The position numbers and the translations under genes are program-made. The notes under the pieces are model-generated. The model saw only the letters and a list, made by a program, of their open reading frames with translations. It did not search any database and was not told where the DNA came from. Of a stretch of 32,201 nt of DNA, positions 1-9,348 are shown piece after piece. Every line of letters begins with the position of its first letter. Positions within the stretch are counted from its first letter, which is position 1. Origin of the DNA: Heterotrichella gracilis. Taxonomy: Eukaryota > Sar > Xanthophyceae > Tribonematales > Xanthonemataceae. The stretch spans positions 1-32,201 of the forward strand of contig JAULBX010028016.1 in the NCBI GenBank assembly GCA_032358255.1, read 5' to 3'.

Positions 1-46
1 ACACAGGGGCGCACATGCGAGCGGTATGCAAACTGCAAGAGTCAAA

Positions 47-142
47 TTGGGTGTGTGTGGGTGGGTGGGTGGGTGGGTGTGGGTGGGTGGGTGGGGGTGG
101 GTGGGTGGGTGGGTGGGTGGGGGGGGGGGTGGGGGGGGGGTG
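47..142 (+). repeat. G-rich (GGGT)n tract
   Basis: Almost uninterrupted GGGT/GTGG units ending in two runs of ten G's. The G-run density would permit G-quadruplex formation on this strand. It lies upstream of the first visible protease exon, so it is probably intronic. A long open frame crosses it but encodes only Gly/Val/Trp low complexity, so I do not read it as coding. Nothing else gene-like is visible in 1-489. Confidence 0.85.
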
Positions 143-489
143 GCAGTGGTGGTTGCAGTAGTGAGTGGTAATGTCTGCTGCTGGTATTGGTGGTCGGCTA
201 GGGAGGTATGGGGGGCTGGTGGTGGTGTGCTGCGCCTATTGGTGAGGTCACGGAGTGTGTCTATGGAGGTGTATGGCCACAATGGGGTGTGTCTCATGAG
301 GTGCACTATCGTGTCATGTATGCGTGACTTGGCAGTTGGTTGGATGTTGAGGGCTGCAAGGCAAACGATGGCCTGGCCATATTGGATACCGTATGCATAC
401 GGTCCAAGGTGTGCAGGGTGCATGAGGTGGGTGCAATAGACTCCTCCTGTGCGAGGAATGCGGGGCCTCAATGCAGGATCCGATTATGA

Positions 490-531
490 AATATGCAGGG
501 GCTAAATGTATGATGCGCAGGGCCTAAATGT
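490..531 (+). repeat. Tandem duplication of a 3' splice site
   Basis: Two copies of a unit of about 20 bp, each with CAG followed by a GG(G)CTAAATGT exon start, lie back to back (about 490-509 and 512-531). The second is the acceptor I use for the WLM exon. The first would put TAA in frame almost at once, so it looks like a decoy. It is the smallest example of the exon-edge duplication seen elsewhere in the window. Confidence 0.6.
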
Positions 532-3038
532 GGGTGGCGGCGGGGGCCGCACGATTGAAATCAAGGTGCGCGTGCGCCCTGCGACCACCCCCAATGATTT
601 CTACCCCTACACATTTGTGCTGGGCACAATGCTGCACGAGCTGTGCCACAACCACGTGGGCCCCCACAATGCCGCGTTCTACAAGATGCTGGATGAGCTC
701 ACCACGGTACGCAACCCAGGAGGGTTCTTAGTGGCCGTTCGATGAGTGCCTTGGGTTGGTTGATGAGGGCCGATGGGATGGGGAAAATGCGCATTACCAT
801 TGGCATTGCCATCCACAGTGGCACAGTAAATCACAGGAGCGGGTGCAAAAACGGGAATGTAAAATCTGTGGAGGTATACCGCATTAGTGGCACAGGGCAT
901 GAAAGTGCTATTCTGGGTGTGACAAACGCACGCCATTTCCATTGTCTCTACCTGGTTAGTATGGGCCTTGTTGTTATCTTTTTACCTCTTGCTCCTTTTA
1001 AAGCCCTCATAGGTAATATCATATTCTTTCCTACAGGAGTGCGAGGACCTGATGGCCAAGGGCATTGCAGGGTCTGGCCAGGGTTTTGACGCCCCTGCGG
1101 CAGGCAAAGTGGGTGGGCGAGGAGGCATGCCTGTCCACAACCCAGCACCACACAAGCTAAAGGACGCAATAAGACAGGTGCGACCAGGTGCAATCGAGTG
1201 GCCTAGGGTGCAATCAGGGCTGGACTGTGTCTCGTTTGCATGGCGAGGCACGCTGCATACCCGACCTGTGCTGATTGACATTTATTGGCACGTGCAGCAT
1301 CCACAGCCCACATGCACTACCACATGCACTGCCACATGGGTCCAACCATGCACATGCACTATCACAGGCGCTCAGCATTCACATGCATACCATTTTTCAA
1401 TTGCACCATCCACCACCGCATGCACGCACCCCATGACACCCCACGCACACCATCACATGCGCCCATGTGGCTGCAGGCAGCGGAGGAGCGTGCCAAGCGC
1501 CAAGCGGTCATGCCCCTTGGCCCGCAGAAACTAGGAGGGGATCTCAGCCTCAGGAACGCACTCCCACCTGCCCAGGTACTGATGTCATCATCTCCTTCCT
1601 TCGCGGGCTGTTGTGAGGGCCTGAATATATTCGTTGTTCTATATACCTGCAGGTTGAGCAATCAGTCGGTAATGTGATGATACAGATGTATATATTGTCA
1701 TAGACACTGACTGCAGATCTATGTACGCATGTAACCCACCTAGATACAACCATTCCTCATGTATAATGGCCATGAATCTCTAGCGGCTGCCCTTGCTCCA
1801 ACCCACCCCTCCATGTGCAGGCGGCGGCCATTGCGGCTGAGCGGCGGGCAAAGGACAACGTGTGGTGCCCCTGTGGGGAGCACGGCACAGGGGTGGGCTA
1901 CAGCGATGCAAACGGGGAGGTGATCGTGCTAGACCATGATTCCCCTGGTAAACCACAGAAGGGTTTGGAAGCCCGGCCCAGCCAAGGTGGACCCTCGGGA
2001 GTGGGGGTAAGGGGTGGGGGGGGGGCAGGGAGGGGTTTGGGAGGGGGTGCTGAAGTGGTGGTGCTGCTGGAAGACTCCCCTGTACCCGATGGTGGTCATC
2101 CTTCCCTGGGGCAAAACCCTAGGGTTGGGCGGGGGGTGCCCGTGGTTGGCCAGGGGAGTGGGAGTGTAAGAGGGGGGGCGCTTGACACAGCGGGGCCATC
2201 AGATAGGTTTGGTGCATGTGAGAGACCATCCACATCAGGGGCTGTCAGCCAGGCTTCAAAGAGGCCCAAAGTGGGTGCAGATAACCAGGATGCCCATGGT
2301 GTCAAGGGGGGAGCGACAGCATCAGGCATCGAGGAGATTGATCTGACAGCCCTGGACGATGATGGTGGTGAATCAACTGGTACGTACTATTGTGGATTGA
2401 GTGCGGACAATGCGCATTCTTATGGTGCATGGGTGGATGGCCAGAACTGCAATATTATTACTTGAATCCCCCCTATTATTACTTTTATAACGATGCTGAG
2501 TAGTCTTGAATAAGCAATGATTAAAGTTTTGTCGTGTCCCTATCACATCGTGCATTGCATCGTGTACCTATCACATACGGTATCAACTCTGAACCTGTGC
2601 GACATAGCTGCAGGTCCTGAAGGCGCCCAACCACATCTGAACACCTGGCAGTGCCCAGCATGCACCCTCACCAATCCCCAACTGGTACTACAATGCGCAG
2701 CCTGCTGTGCCATCAGGCCCCAGGGATTCAATGCGCATGACAACGCTGCCCTGGGCGGGAGAGGAGCATTGTTTCAAGGGAGTGGCGGCAAAGGGGTGAT
2801 CAGCGAGGTTAATCAAGGGAGTGATATCAGGGGGGTAAACAGAGGGGGGCCCCAAATTGCAACTGCTTCAGGGAGTGGCGTGCAAGGGGGGACACTTGGC
2901 GTCAGCAGCAGGGGATGGGAATGCAGGGCATGTACAATGCGCAATGACGACTCAGCCAGCCACTGTACTGCGTGTGCCAGTTGGCGGTTTTCAACGGGCC
3001 CACCAGTGGCAACAAGACCCACGATTGGTGGGTTTTAA
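521..3038 (+). CDS. WLM/Wss1-type metalloprotease, SIMs and RanBP2 zinc fingers (5' partial)
   Basis: Exons 521-706, 1037-1177, 1477-1575, 1821-2379, 2614-3038; phases agree at all four junctions (0,0,0,1) and 469 residues are visible. The first exon carries the zinc-protease motif HELCHNHVGPHN, followed by GTGQGFDAP-like, LGGD and AAERRAKDNVWC blocks typical of the WLM family, which includes yeast Wss1, a SUMO-linked protease that digests DNA-protein crosslinks. Downstream are three SUMO-interaction-like motifs (VIVLDHD, VVVLLED, IDLTALDDD) in a Gly-rich linker, then two RanBP2-type fingers (W-x-C-x2-C-x3-N-x6-C-x2-C) at about 2646-2705 and 2916-2975. The N-terminal part of the WLM domain is missing, so upstream exons must lie left of the window. 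A nuclear role in crosslink repair is inferred from the family. The family call is firm; the SIMs are sequence matches only. Confidence 0.88.
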
Positions 3039-3230
3039 TGCAGCAGGTGCCCTTGAACAGAATTAGTCAAGTAACCATGTAGCATATTCCTAGGTGACCC
3101 GGGTTCAACCGGGTTCAATGGTGTAGGTGCCCAATTGGACAAGAGTCCTGAGCATTCAAACAGCAATGCTCCTTGACACGTGCACTTAGTACTACGCCAT
3201 CTGTAGCGTATATGAGAATTGCTGTATATG

Positions 3231-3313
3231 ATGATGCAGCCAGCCAACTTGATTGACCATTGTACTATGTGTGCGGCGTGCGGTTTTCGATTGGTTCACC
3301 GGAGGCAAGGAGA
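3231..3313 (+). pseudogene. Decayed third copy of the RanBP2-finger segment
   Basis: This stretch aligns with the end of the last protease exon (2941-3017): shared blocks are CAGCCAGCCA, TGTACT.TGTGTG, GCGGTTTTC and the CACC..(A/T)GGCAA end. It carries an extra block of about 10 bp and many substitutions. One frame still reads a Cys-x2-Cys-like HCTMC. It lies about 190 bp past the stop codon, so it is a duplicated and eroded exon tail rather than part of the protein. I see no separate promoter or exon. Confidence 0.6.
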
Positions 3314-3776
3314 CTGGAGTAGTGACTGTCACTGAGTTACAAGCTGTATCGTATCATACGACATCATGTACATTCATGCATGGCTCTCTGATTTGTTTTC
3401 AGAGCTCATCACAATTTGCATTCTAAATTGTCTGAGAAATAGTATATTCATTTGGATACTAATGATGCATCGCTTGTGTCCAGAGTGTTAGCAGCAAATA
3501 TTAATAAAACAACAGCTACCCGGCTGTCAACTGTCAACTTAAATCCCAGCTGAAAGACGGGGGACACACCACCTTGCTGGCTGTAAAGCATGGAAGCCTC
3601 ATGGTCGATCAGTTTGAGCCCACATGCGTGATGTGCAATGTGGTATGGACCGCAGTGCGCATGCACAGCAGTACTACTACGATGTACTCGCTGCAACATG
3701 GTGCTGGCCACCTCTTGCACAATGTCATTAGAAGAAACCGCTGCGGTGGTTGCCATTCAGCACTGGGATATGCTGC
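3314..3776. other. No supported gene (3' flank between converging genes)
   Basis: The protease (plus) and a BTB-BACK copy (minus) converge here. A 102-codon minus-strand frame (3448-3756) exists but has no domain I recognise and no clear splice or start context. No other feature seen. Confidence 0.6.
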
Positions 3777-6700
3777 TCACAATTTCTCATAGGCTATGCT
3801 GCACTTCACCTTGAGATGGCCCTCAAACACACCTGGGTTGTGGTTGGCGTTGATGGGGTAGGGCTGGCCATTGGGGTCTGTGTATGGCTGAATGGGCTTT
3901 CCCAGCTGTGTATATCATCCATAAACTGTCGAGAAGCGGAGATGTGCCGAGGTGCAATCCCCGAAACTGATGTCCATTCCCATGAATTACCCTTCTTGAG
4001 AGATACCAACATAGAGAACCACACCGGCATCCTGCCAGATATGATTCTGTCGTGTATCTTCACCAGCCGCAGCACCAGGTATGTGCGCAACACTACTGCA
4101 GGTGCGGCTGGTTGCGCTTCACCTCCCAGCACATTGACCGGTTGGCTGGCAGTGGTGCCAGCAAATGTCAACTGAAGCCGCCACCACAGGCCCCGATAGT
4201 AGAAGTCGTTGCTCTCGAGCTTGCCTAGGTTGTCTTTCAGAGCCTGCTTCAAGGTGTCCAGATCCACCTATTGGAGTTGTCCAGTGGAACCCAGTCAATA
4301 CCCCACCATGTGTAAGCAGTGCACCAGGTATCACACTCAGCAGCTGCGCAAAAGGCCTTGTGTGACACACAGTGCATGCTTGCCTGGCTGTTTTGCACTT
4401 CAAAGCAAACAAGTGTGCCAGTGTGCCCCGTCACATCTGTCCTACCTTCCACTCGTACTCCTTTGATGGCAATGTCACCGGTCTGTGCTCTGAGGTGAAT
4501 GGTCTGGCTGTGGGAGCTCCCGCCATATCTTTCTCCCTGCTCTTCACAGACCTGGCGGGTGCACGCTGGGCGTACAAGGCACTCGCGACGACTTCAAGGA
4601 TGTGCAGCAGCCTCCAGCCGGGCAGGTAGGGCAAATAGGTGTACAGGAAGGCTGGGTGCACATGGTTCCACCGCACCACAGGCACCAACTCCTCTGCCAT
4701 TGTCTTAATTTTTCGCAGAGAGCACTGCTGGCTGTTCATCCACACATGCTCAGCGCAACCACCACTGCACACAAAGCATATGTTACGCCAAGCAAGGAGC
4801 GGATCGCAGGGCACACAGGAGCCTTAACGAATTTAGTTATTTAACTGGAAAGTTGAAAAACGATAGAAGATAAATATTAATTTTGAGAAAAAGTGCCAAT
4901 TTGTAAGGCAAACAGGAGCATTAAGAGGTATACTGACCTGACTCTTCCCCACTGAGTTCTATCTCAGAGCTTTGCATTAGAAACTGCACAACACACCAAC
5001 TTGATCAGGTGAAGATTGGCTCTCATTACCCTGAGATCAGCCACTGCATGGCACTGACCAAAAGGCCAAAAGGCCAAGGTGCATGCCATTGAAAGAAGAA
5101 AAGGAAGGAAGAAAGTGAACATCCACAAGGCAATTTTGGGTACAGCGTGTGGTCCAATTGGCCAGGCACCAGAACGCTTGGATCATAAGGCTTAGCAGAA
5201 GCAGGATGAGACAATCGTGATTCTGCGCGCCTAAAATCATGACATGATATGTGTGTATCGATGCCGCAAAAAGGCTTGGTACAGGAAATATGAAAGATCA
5301 TTTCTCTCCCGCCCACCTATTGCTACTTTGAAGGTCTCTGACAATGCAAATAGTAGCAGTGCGTTCATTACTGAAAAGCTGCAGTTTCCTTATCAACACA
5401 GGCAAATACAGCTTCACAGTTGCTTATACTAACAGATGTAATTCCTTTCCAGCTTCTTAGCAACATCTGCAAATCACGGCAAGTATGCATTGTTCGTACA
5501 CCCACACCTTGATTGCCGGCAGTGGGAGCGTGCATAGCTCTCGAGACAGCGCCTCATCTTCCAGCACTGCATCAAGATTCTTCAAATTCCTGACGAGAAA
5601 CCATAGCACTTTTTTACCACCTGTTCCGTTGCCTCATAGTGCGCCAGCTTACCAGCCACGGAGAGGATGTTGGTGCATATCTCAAGTGACAACTCCTACA
5701 CAGCCAGCGCAACAACGTAAAATAAATTATTACCATTTTTCAAAACCTATTTTTAGAAAAACGTAGAGTCAGATGAAATATTGAATGAGCAAATGGAGAG
5801 CAAACTGCAGCATAGAAAGTTCATGGGCAAACAAGTACTCGAACATGCAGTATCAGAAACCCCATACCAGGTTGAGGGTTGCCTTCAAAGCCGCATTCAC
5901 ACAGACGTCCACCCCATACTTGTCAGCACACTGGGCAATAGCCATAAGCTTGTGGGCACCTGCAAGAGTCAGTAGGGCGTTTACCACAACACTACAAAAA
6001 TGGCAGTCTAGAACATCCAATCTGCTTGGCATCTCACTTTGGCAGTCTGCCTCCTCCAGCACTCCTTTGTACAAGCCATTGACGACGGCCTTGAGCACTT
6101 GCGCCTCTTCCTCATCAGCCACTGTTATCTGCAGACCCTCGCCTGCTGCGCCCTCAGATAACCAGTTGTCTATCCTGGTCCAGGGGTACAGGGGTATCCA
6201 TCAGTTCCTGAAGTGGCACTGCAAGTTATACCACCCATTGGTTTGCAGGTGAGGAGTGAGTGAGTGACACAGTTATAGTTGGCGCAACACATGCCTATCT
6301 AAGGGAAGCCCAAACCTTCAACCGCCTCAGTCTGTGGTATCCTGAGCAAAACGTGACATTCATAACGCATAAACGGACAGTTACTTGGTATGCGGTAACA
6401 AAAGTGTGCCAGGGGATAGAAGGTGAGTTGCCAGCTGAGTACAATAGGTTTGATAAGCAGCAAATTGTGAGCCTGGTGGACTGGTAACCCTTAGCTATGA
6501 CTGAGGTACCCCCAATGGCATTATGAATGTCATGAACTTCAAGGCCGCCTTCAAGGCTTTTCCAGCACACACATAGTGTAAGTGGAAGAGAGTTCCCATG
6601 TAAAGAGTGTTGCTTTACCCCTGTATAGTATATATCGATAAAGTTCACTCTGCAGTGGTTTCCTTCTTGACCTAAGCAGCTACTAGGCAACACCTGAAGT

Positions 6701-6913
6701 GCCGTACCTGAAGTACGCGGACCGCAAGCTTAGGGCAAGTTTGGAGGCAGGTATGGATAGCGGCAGTCGCTCCTCACTGGTGTCCGCAGGGGTAGCTTTC
6801 CGCTTCCTTGCCTTTGGCGAGGTGGTGCTGGCACCAGTACCTTCTTCTTGCACCAGCAGCAGCGTCACATCTGCATACCGTGGATTGTCCAGGAAGTGGC
6901 TCAAGTCCTCCAT
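3777..6913 (-). pseudogene. BTB-BACK protein copy A (two frameshifts)
   Basis: Minus-strand exons: 6708-6913, 6038-6174, 5868-5959, 5508-5695, 4938-4983, 4446-4822, 3777-4267. Start MEDLSHFLD; a BTB core (YADVTLLLVQ ... LALSLRSAYF), its second half (DEEEAQVLKAVVNGLYKG), an ADKYGVDVCV segment, a BACK-type helical region, and a C-terminal domain with YYRGLWWRLQL and GHLKVKC. BTB-BACK proteins usually act as Cullin-3 substrate adaptors. The exon order matches copy C. Relative to copy C, one base is missing in the BACK exon near 5591-5602, giving an early TGA; relative to copy B, one base is missing near 3897-3905, so the observed frame stops at 3806 instead of the ancestral stop at 3777. The exon-2 acceptor used in copy C is CTG here; an AG six bases downstream would keep frame. 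Sequencing error is the alternative to pseudogenisation. Confidence 0.72.
5091..5204 (-). mobile_element. Short interspersed repeat, copy 1 (SINE-like)
   Basis: Read on the minus strand, this segment resembles 32033-32185: shared TGATCCA.GC, TTCTGGTG/TTTTGGTG, CCTTGTGG/CCCTGTGG blocks, then a TTTC/TTCC-rich tail. It lies inside the intron between exons 4 and 5 of copy A, in the same orientation as that gene. A body plus simple-repeat tail suggests a SINE, but I cannot identify a tRNA-like box A/B or target-site duplications. Confidence 0.4.
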
Positions 6914-7778
6914 ACCCGGTATGATATCGCCACAGACTATGAACCACCTCAAGACAGGTTCCTGTTGCAGACGACTCCACGCACTATCTTTATGCATGCA
7001 TAATTGCTGCAACCATGCATGCATTAAGGTGTGCCCCTGGGTTCACTCGGTTGTGTTCACTGGCCGTTGCCAGTAGTTGTATGTGGAATATACACGACAG
7101 TCGGAGACGTTAAGTGTCTGTATGGGAAGGTAGGAGCTCCAGACTGCATTTCAATTAATCGGCTCATTTTTCAGTTATTCGCCTCTTTTTTGGCTCGAAC
7201 CCTAAAAACCCTAAACCCAGAAGAATACCAATGCACAGGCACCATAACGCCCAGCCACAGCACCACTCAACAGAGTGGCGCAGTGAGTAAGCTTTCAAAG
7301 TGGCTGTACCTACACCACATGAGATTATACTGCTTCCATGTTGTGTGGTGTACTCATACTCACCCCGCTGAAGACTTCTTAGGGTTCTTAGGGTTCACAA
7401 TTGTTGCTGCTTTTTGCCACAAATTATTGCAAAGCACATACGGGATACCTACAATATGGGTCGATTTCTGGTTACAATGAATCATCTGATTACTTCCTAG
7501 CCAAAAGAAATGATAAATCTCGCGCTATGCATAGATACTGCAAGAACGTTTAGGCAATGAGCAGTGGTGCATTAATTAATCCCAGACTGGGTGCCCAATG
7601 AGGGCATCAAATTGAACTACATTACTTGCGTACTCTGAGAGCTACCAGCTGACAAAGAAGAAGTGCTGAGAGTTTGAGCTGCAAGCTAGGGGTTGTCAAC
7701 GACCAAACCTCAGCAGAACACCAAGTGAAAGTACTGGATCCCAAACATGCTTGGATGCGCGGATATTGACGGACAACA
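6914..7778. other. Divergent intergenic region; no gene seen
   Basis: This separates the start of copy A (minus) from truncated copy B (plus). It contains telomere-like CCCTAAA motifs near 7198-7215 and two TTAGGGTT motifs near 7378-7395. Open frames here are short and unlike any family I know. Confidence 0.6.
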
Positions 7779-8267
7779 GTGCCACTGCAGTGCAGCAGTG
7801 TGGTTGTTGCACGTCACCTCTTGCACGAAGACAATGATTTCTACTACCGGGGGCTGTGGTGGCGGCTGCAGCTGGAATTGTCTGATGCCGATGACAGTCC
7901 GCAAGGCAACGGGTCAGGAGGCACAGTGCAGCCATCAACACCTGGAGCAGTAGTGGGCGTTTACCTGTGTCTGCTGCACGCACAGATAAACGGCAAAACC
8001 ATCTCAGGCAGAGGCGCTCAGGACTTGGGCGGGGTGCCGGTACAGTTCTCAACATGGGCATCTCACAAGAAAGGCAGCGTATGCGCATGGACATCCATTT
8101 CTCAAGGAGCCTTCAATCAGTTTACATCTGAACTAAACTGCTGGGGAAGAAAGTCCATTTCTGCGTACAAGGACTCCAATGGCCAGCCCTACCCCATCAA
8201 TGCCGACCATCCCGGTGTGTTTGAGGGCCATCTCAAGGTGAAATGCAGCGTGTCTTACGCTGCATAG
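7779..8267 (+). pseudogene. BTB-BACK copy B, C-terminal domain only (5'-truncated)
   Basis: A single open frame matches only the last exon of the paralogues. Homology begins near 7830 (NDFYYRGLWWRLQL) and runs intact to FEGHLKVKCSVSYAA and a TAG/stop end at 8265-8267. It keeps the segments GVYLCLLHAQINGKTISG and SNGQPYPINADHP. The BTB, BACK and linker exons are absent upstream, and the first 15 or so residues of the frame have no counterpart. The C-terminal domain is probably a beta-rich TRAF/MATH- or PHR-like fold, but I cannot name it. This is the only copy whose C-terminal domain has no lesion; an independent short protein is possible, but a 5'-truncated duplicate is more likely. Confidence 0.65.
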
Positions 8268-9348
8268 GGCAGCTATTCCAGAGCTGGCTTGTGCACATTG
8301 TGCTGCAATATCTTTCCACATCATGCACGAGCATGTACTGGTGCCCTTTTAGATTCCGCACAGTACTGCTGCGCTCCGCTGCCTATGGAATTGTGCAGTA
8401 TGAACACTAACACTCTATATACATTATTTCACTTCATACTGCGTTAGAATTTGAACATCCCATGAGCACTGCAAAGCGCAGTGATTGCTGCACAGACTCT
8501 GCGCGTACATTTCTGCGCACTGAATCCTGTTGGTCCATTCAGCATGGCCGAGAATCTTTTTGGATCTGCAAGGCACCTGAAGGCCATGGCATCCATTGCC
8601 ATCAGAAAAATGGTTTCCAATAGTATTAGTCCTATTTTTTCCACCTTAGACAGGGATTGATTGCATTGAGTGGTGGGCTGAGGAGCACTTGGTGGTGGGC
8701 TAGGGAGCCCCAGTCCCTGAAATCATGGTGGGTGCATACAGAGGTTGGAAGCATTTTTTTTTTATTATTATTTCCTGTTCTGATGTCTGTGCAATTGCGG
8801 CACCAAGCAGGCTGCATCAATTGCCAAATGCGCCATTTGAATACCATTCACCATCAGTCATACCACTTCGTATGGTATGACTTCGAGTCTCTTGGGCCAA
8901 TGCAGTAATAGAGGTGGTTGCAGGCAGGCACGGGCAAACTTGTTCCCTGCAATGTGTGTGCATGTTGGAACAATACTGTATGCATTAATGCAACTCCCTC
9001 TGAGTAAATCTACTTTCTAACTAATCGGATTTAATTTTATTTTAACTCCCACCCTCTGTTAGGGTTCAGACAGGGTTTCGCCTCGAGCGCCTTGGTAACT
9101 TACATAGAAAATGCAACACATCTCCAAGCCACGATCTCATTTCCGAAGGTATCAAGGTCTCGAAATACTTTGTAGTGCACAGCATCGATATACCAAAGCC
9201 AGTGACACTGAGACATCGATGCATGCATGTGCAGGTATATATGCATGCACTCAAAAATTGTTGCCTGGCGCGTGGTCATCAACCTTTTTTGGGCGTGTGA
9301 ACTACCGCATACAAGTGAGTTGTGATTGAACCTTTCGTCTGTGGCGGT
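8268..9348. other. Intergenic, no gene seen
   Basis: The first 60 bp or so resemble the sequence just after the stop of copy C (TTCCAG..CTGGCT..TG blocks), so it is a shared 3' flank. The rest is AT-rich with a T-run near 8754-8772. No domain-bearing frame on either strand. Confidence 0.55.

Noticed and set aside
26..439. Long open frame over the G-rich tract
   Set aside because: It is Gly/Trp/Val low complexity from a GGGT repeat, has no splice link to the WLM exon and does not match the missing N-terminal part of that domain.
3098..3122. tRNA-like GGTTCAA motif
   Set aside because: Two tandem GGGTTCAA blocks look like a box B but no cloverleaf or box A can be formed around them.
8444..8644. 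Third copy of the SINE-like repeat
   Set aside because: A short resemblance on the minus strand (FRCLADP against FWCLAN) is too weak and the TTTC tail is missing.
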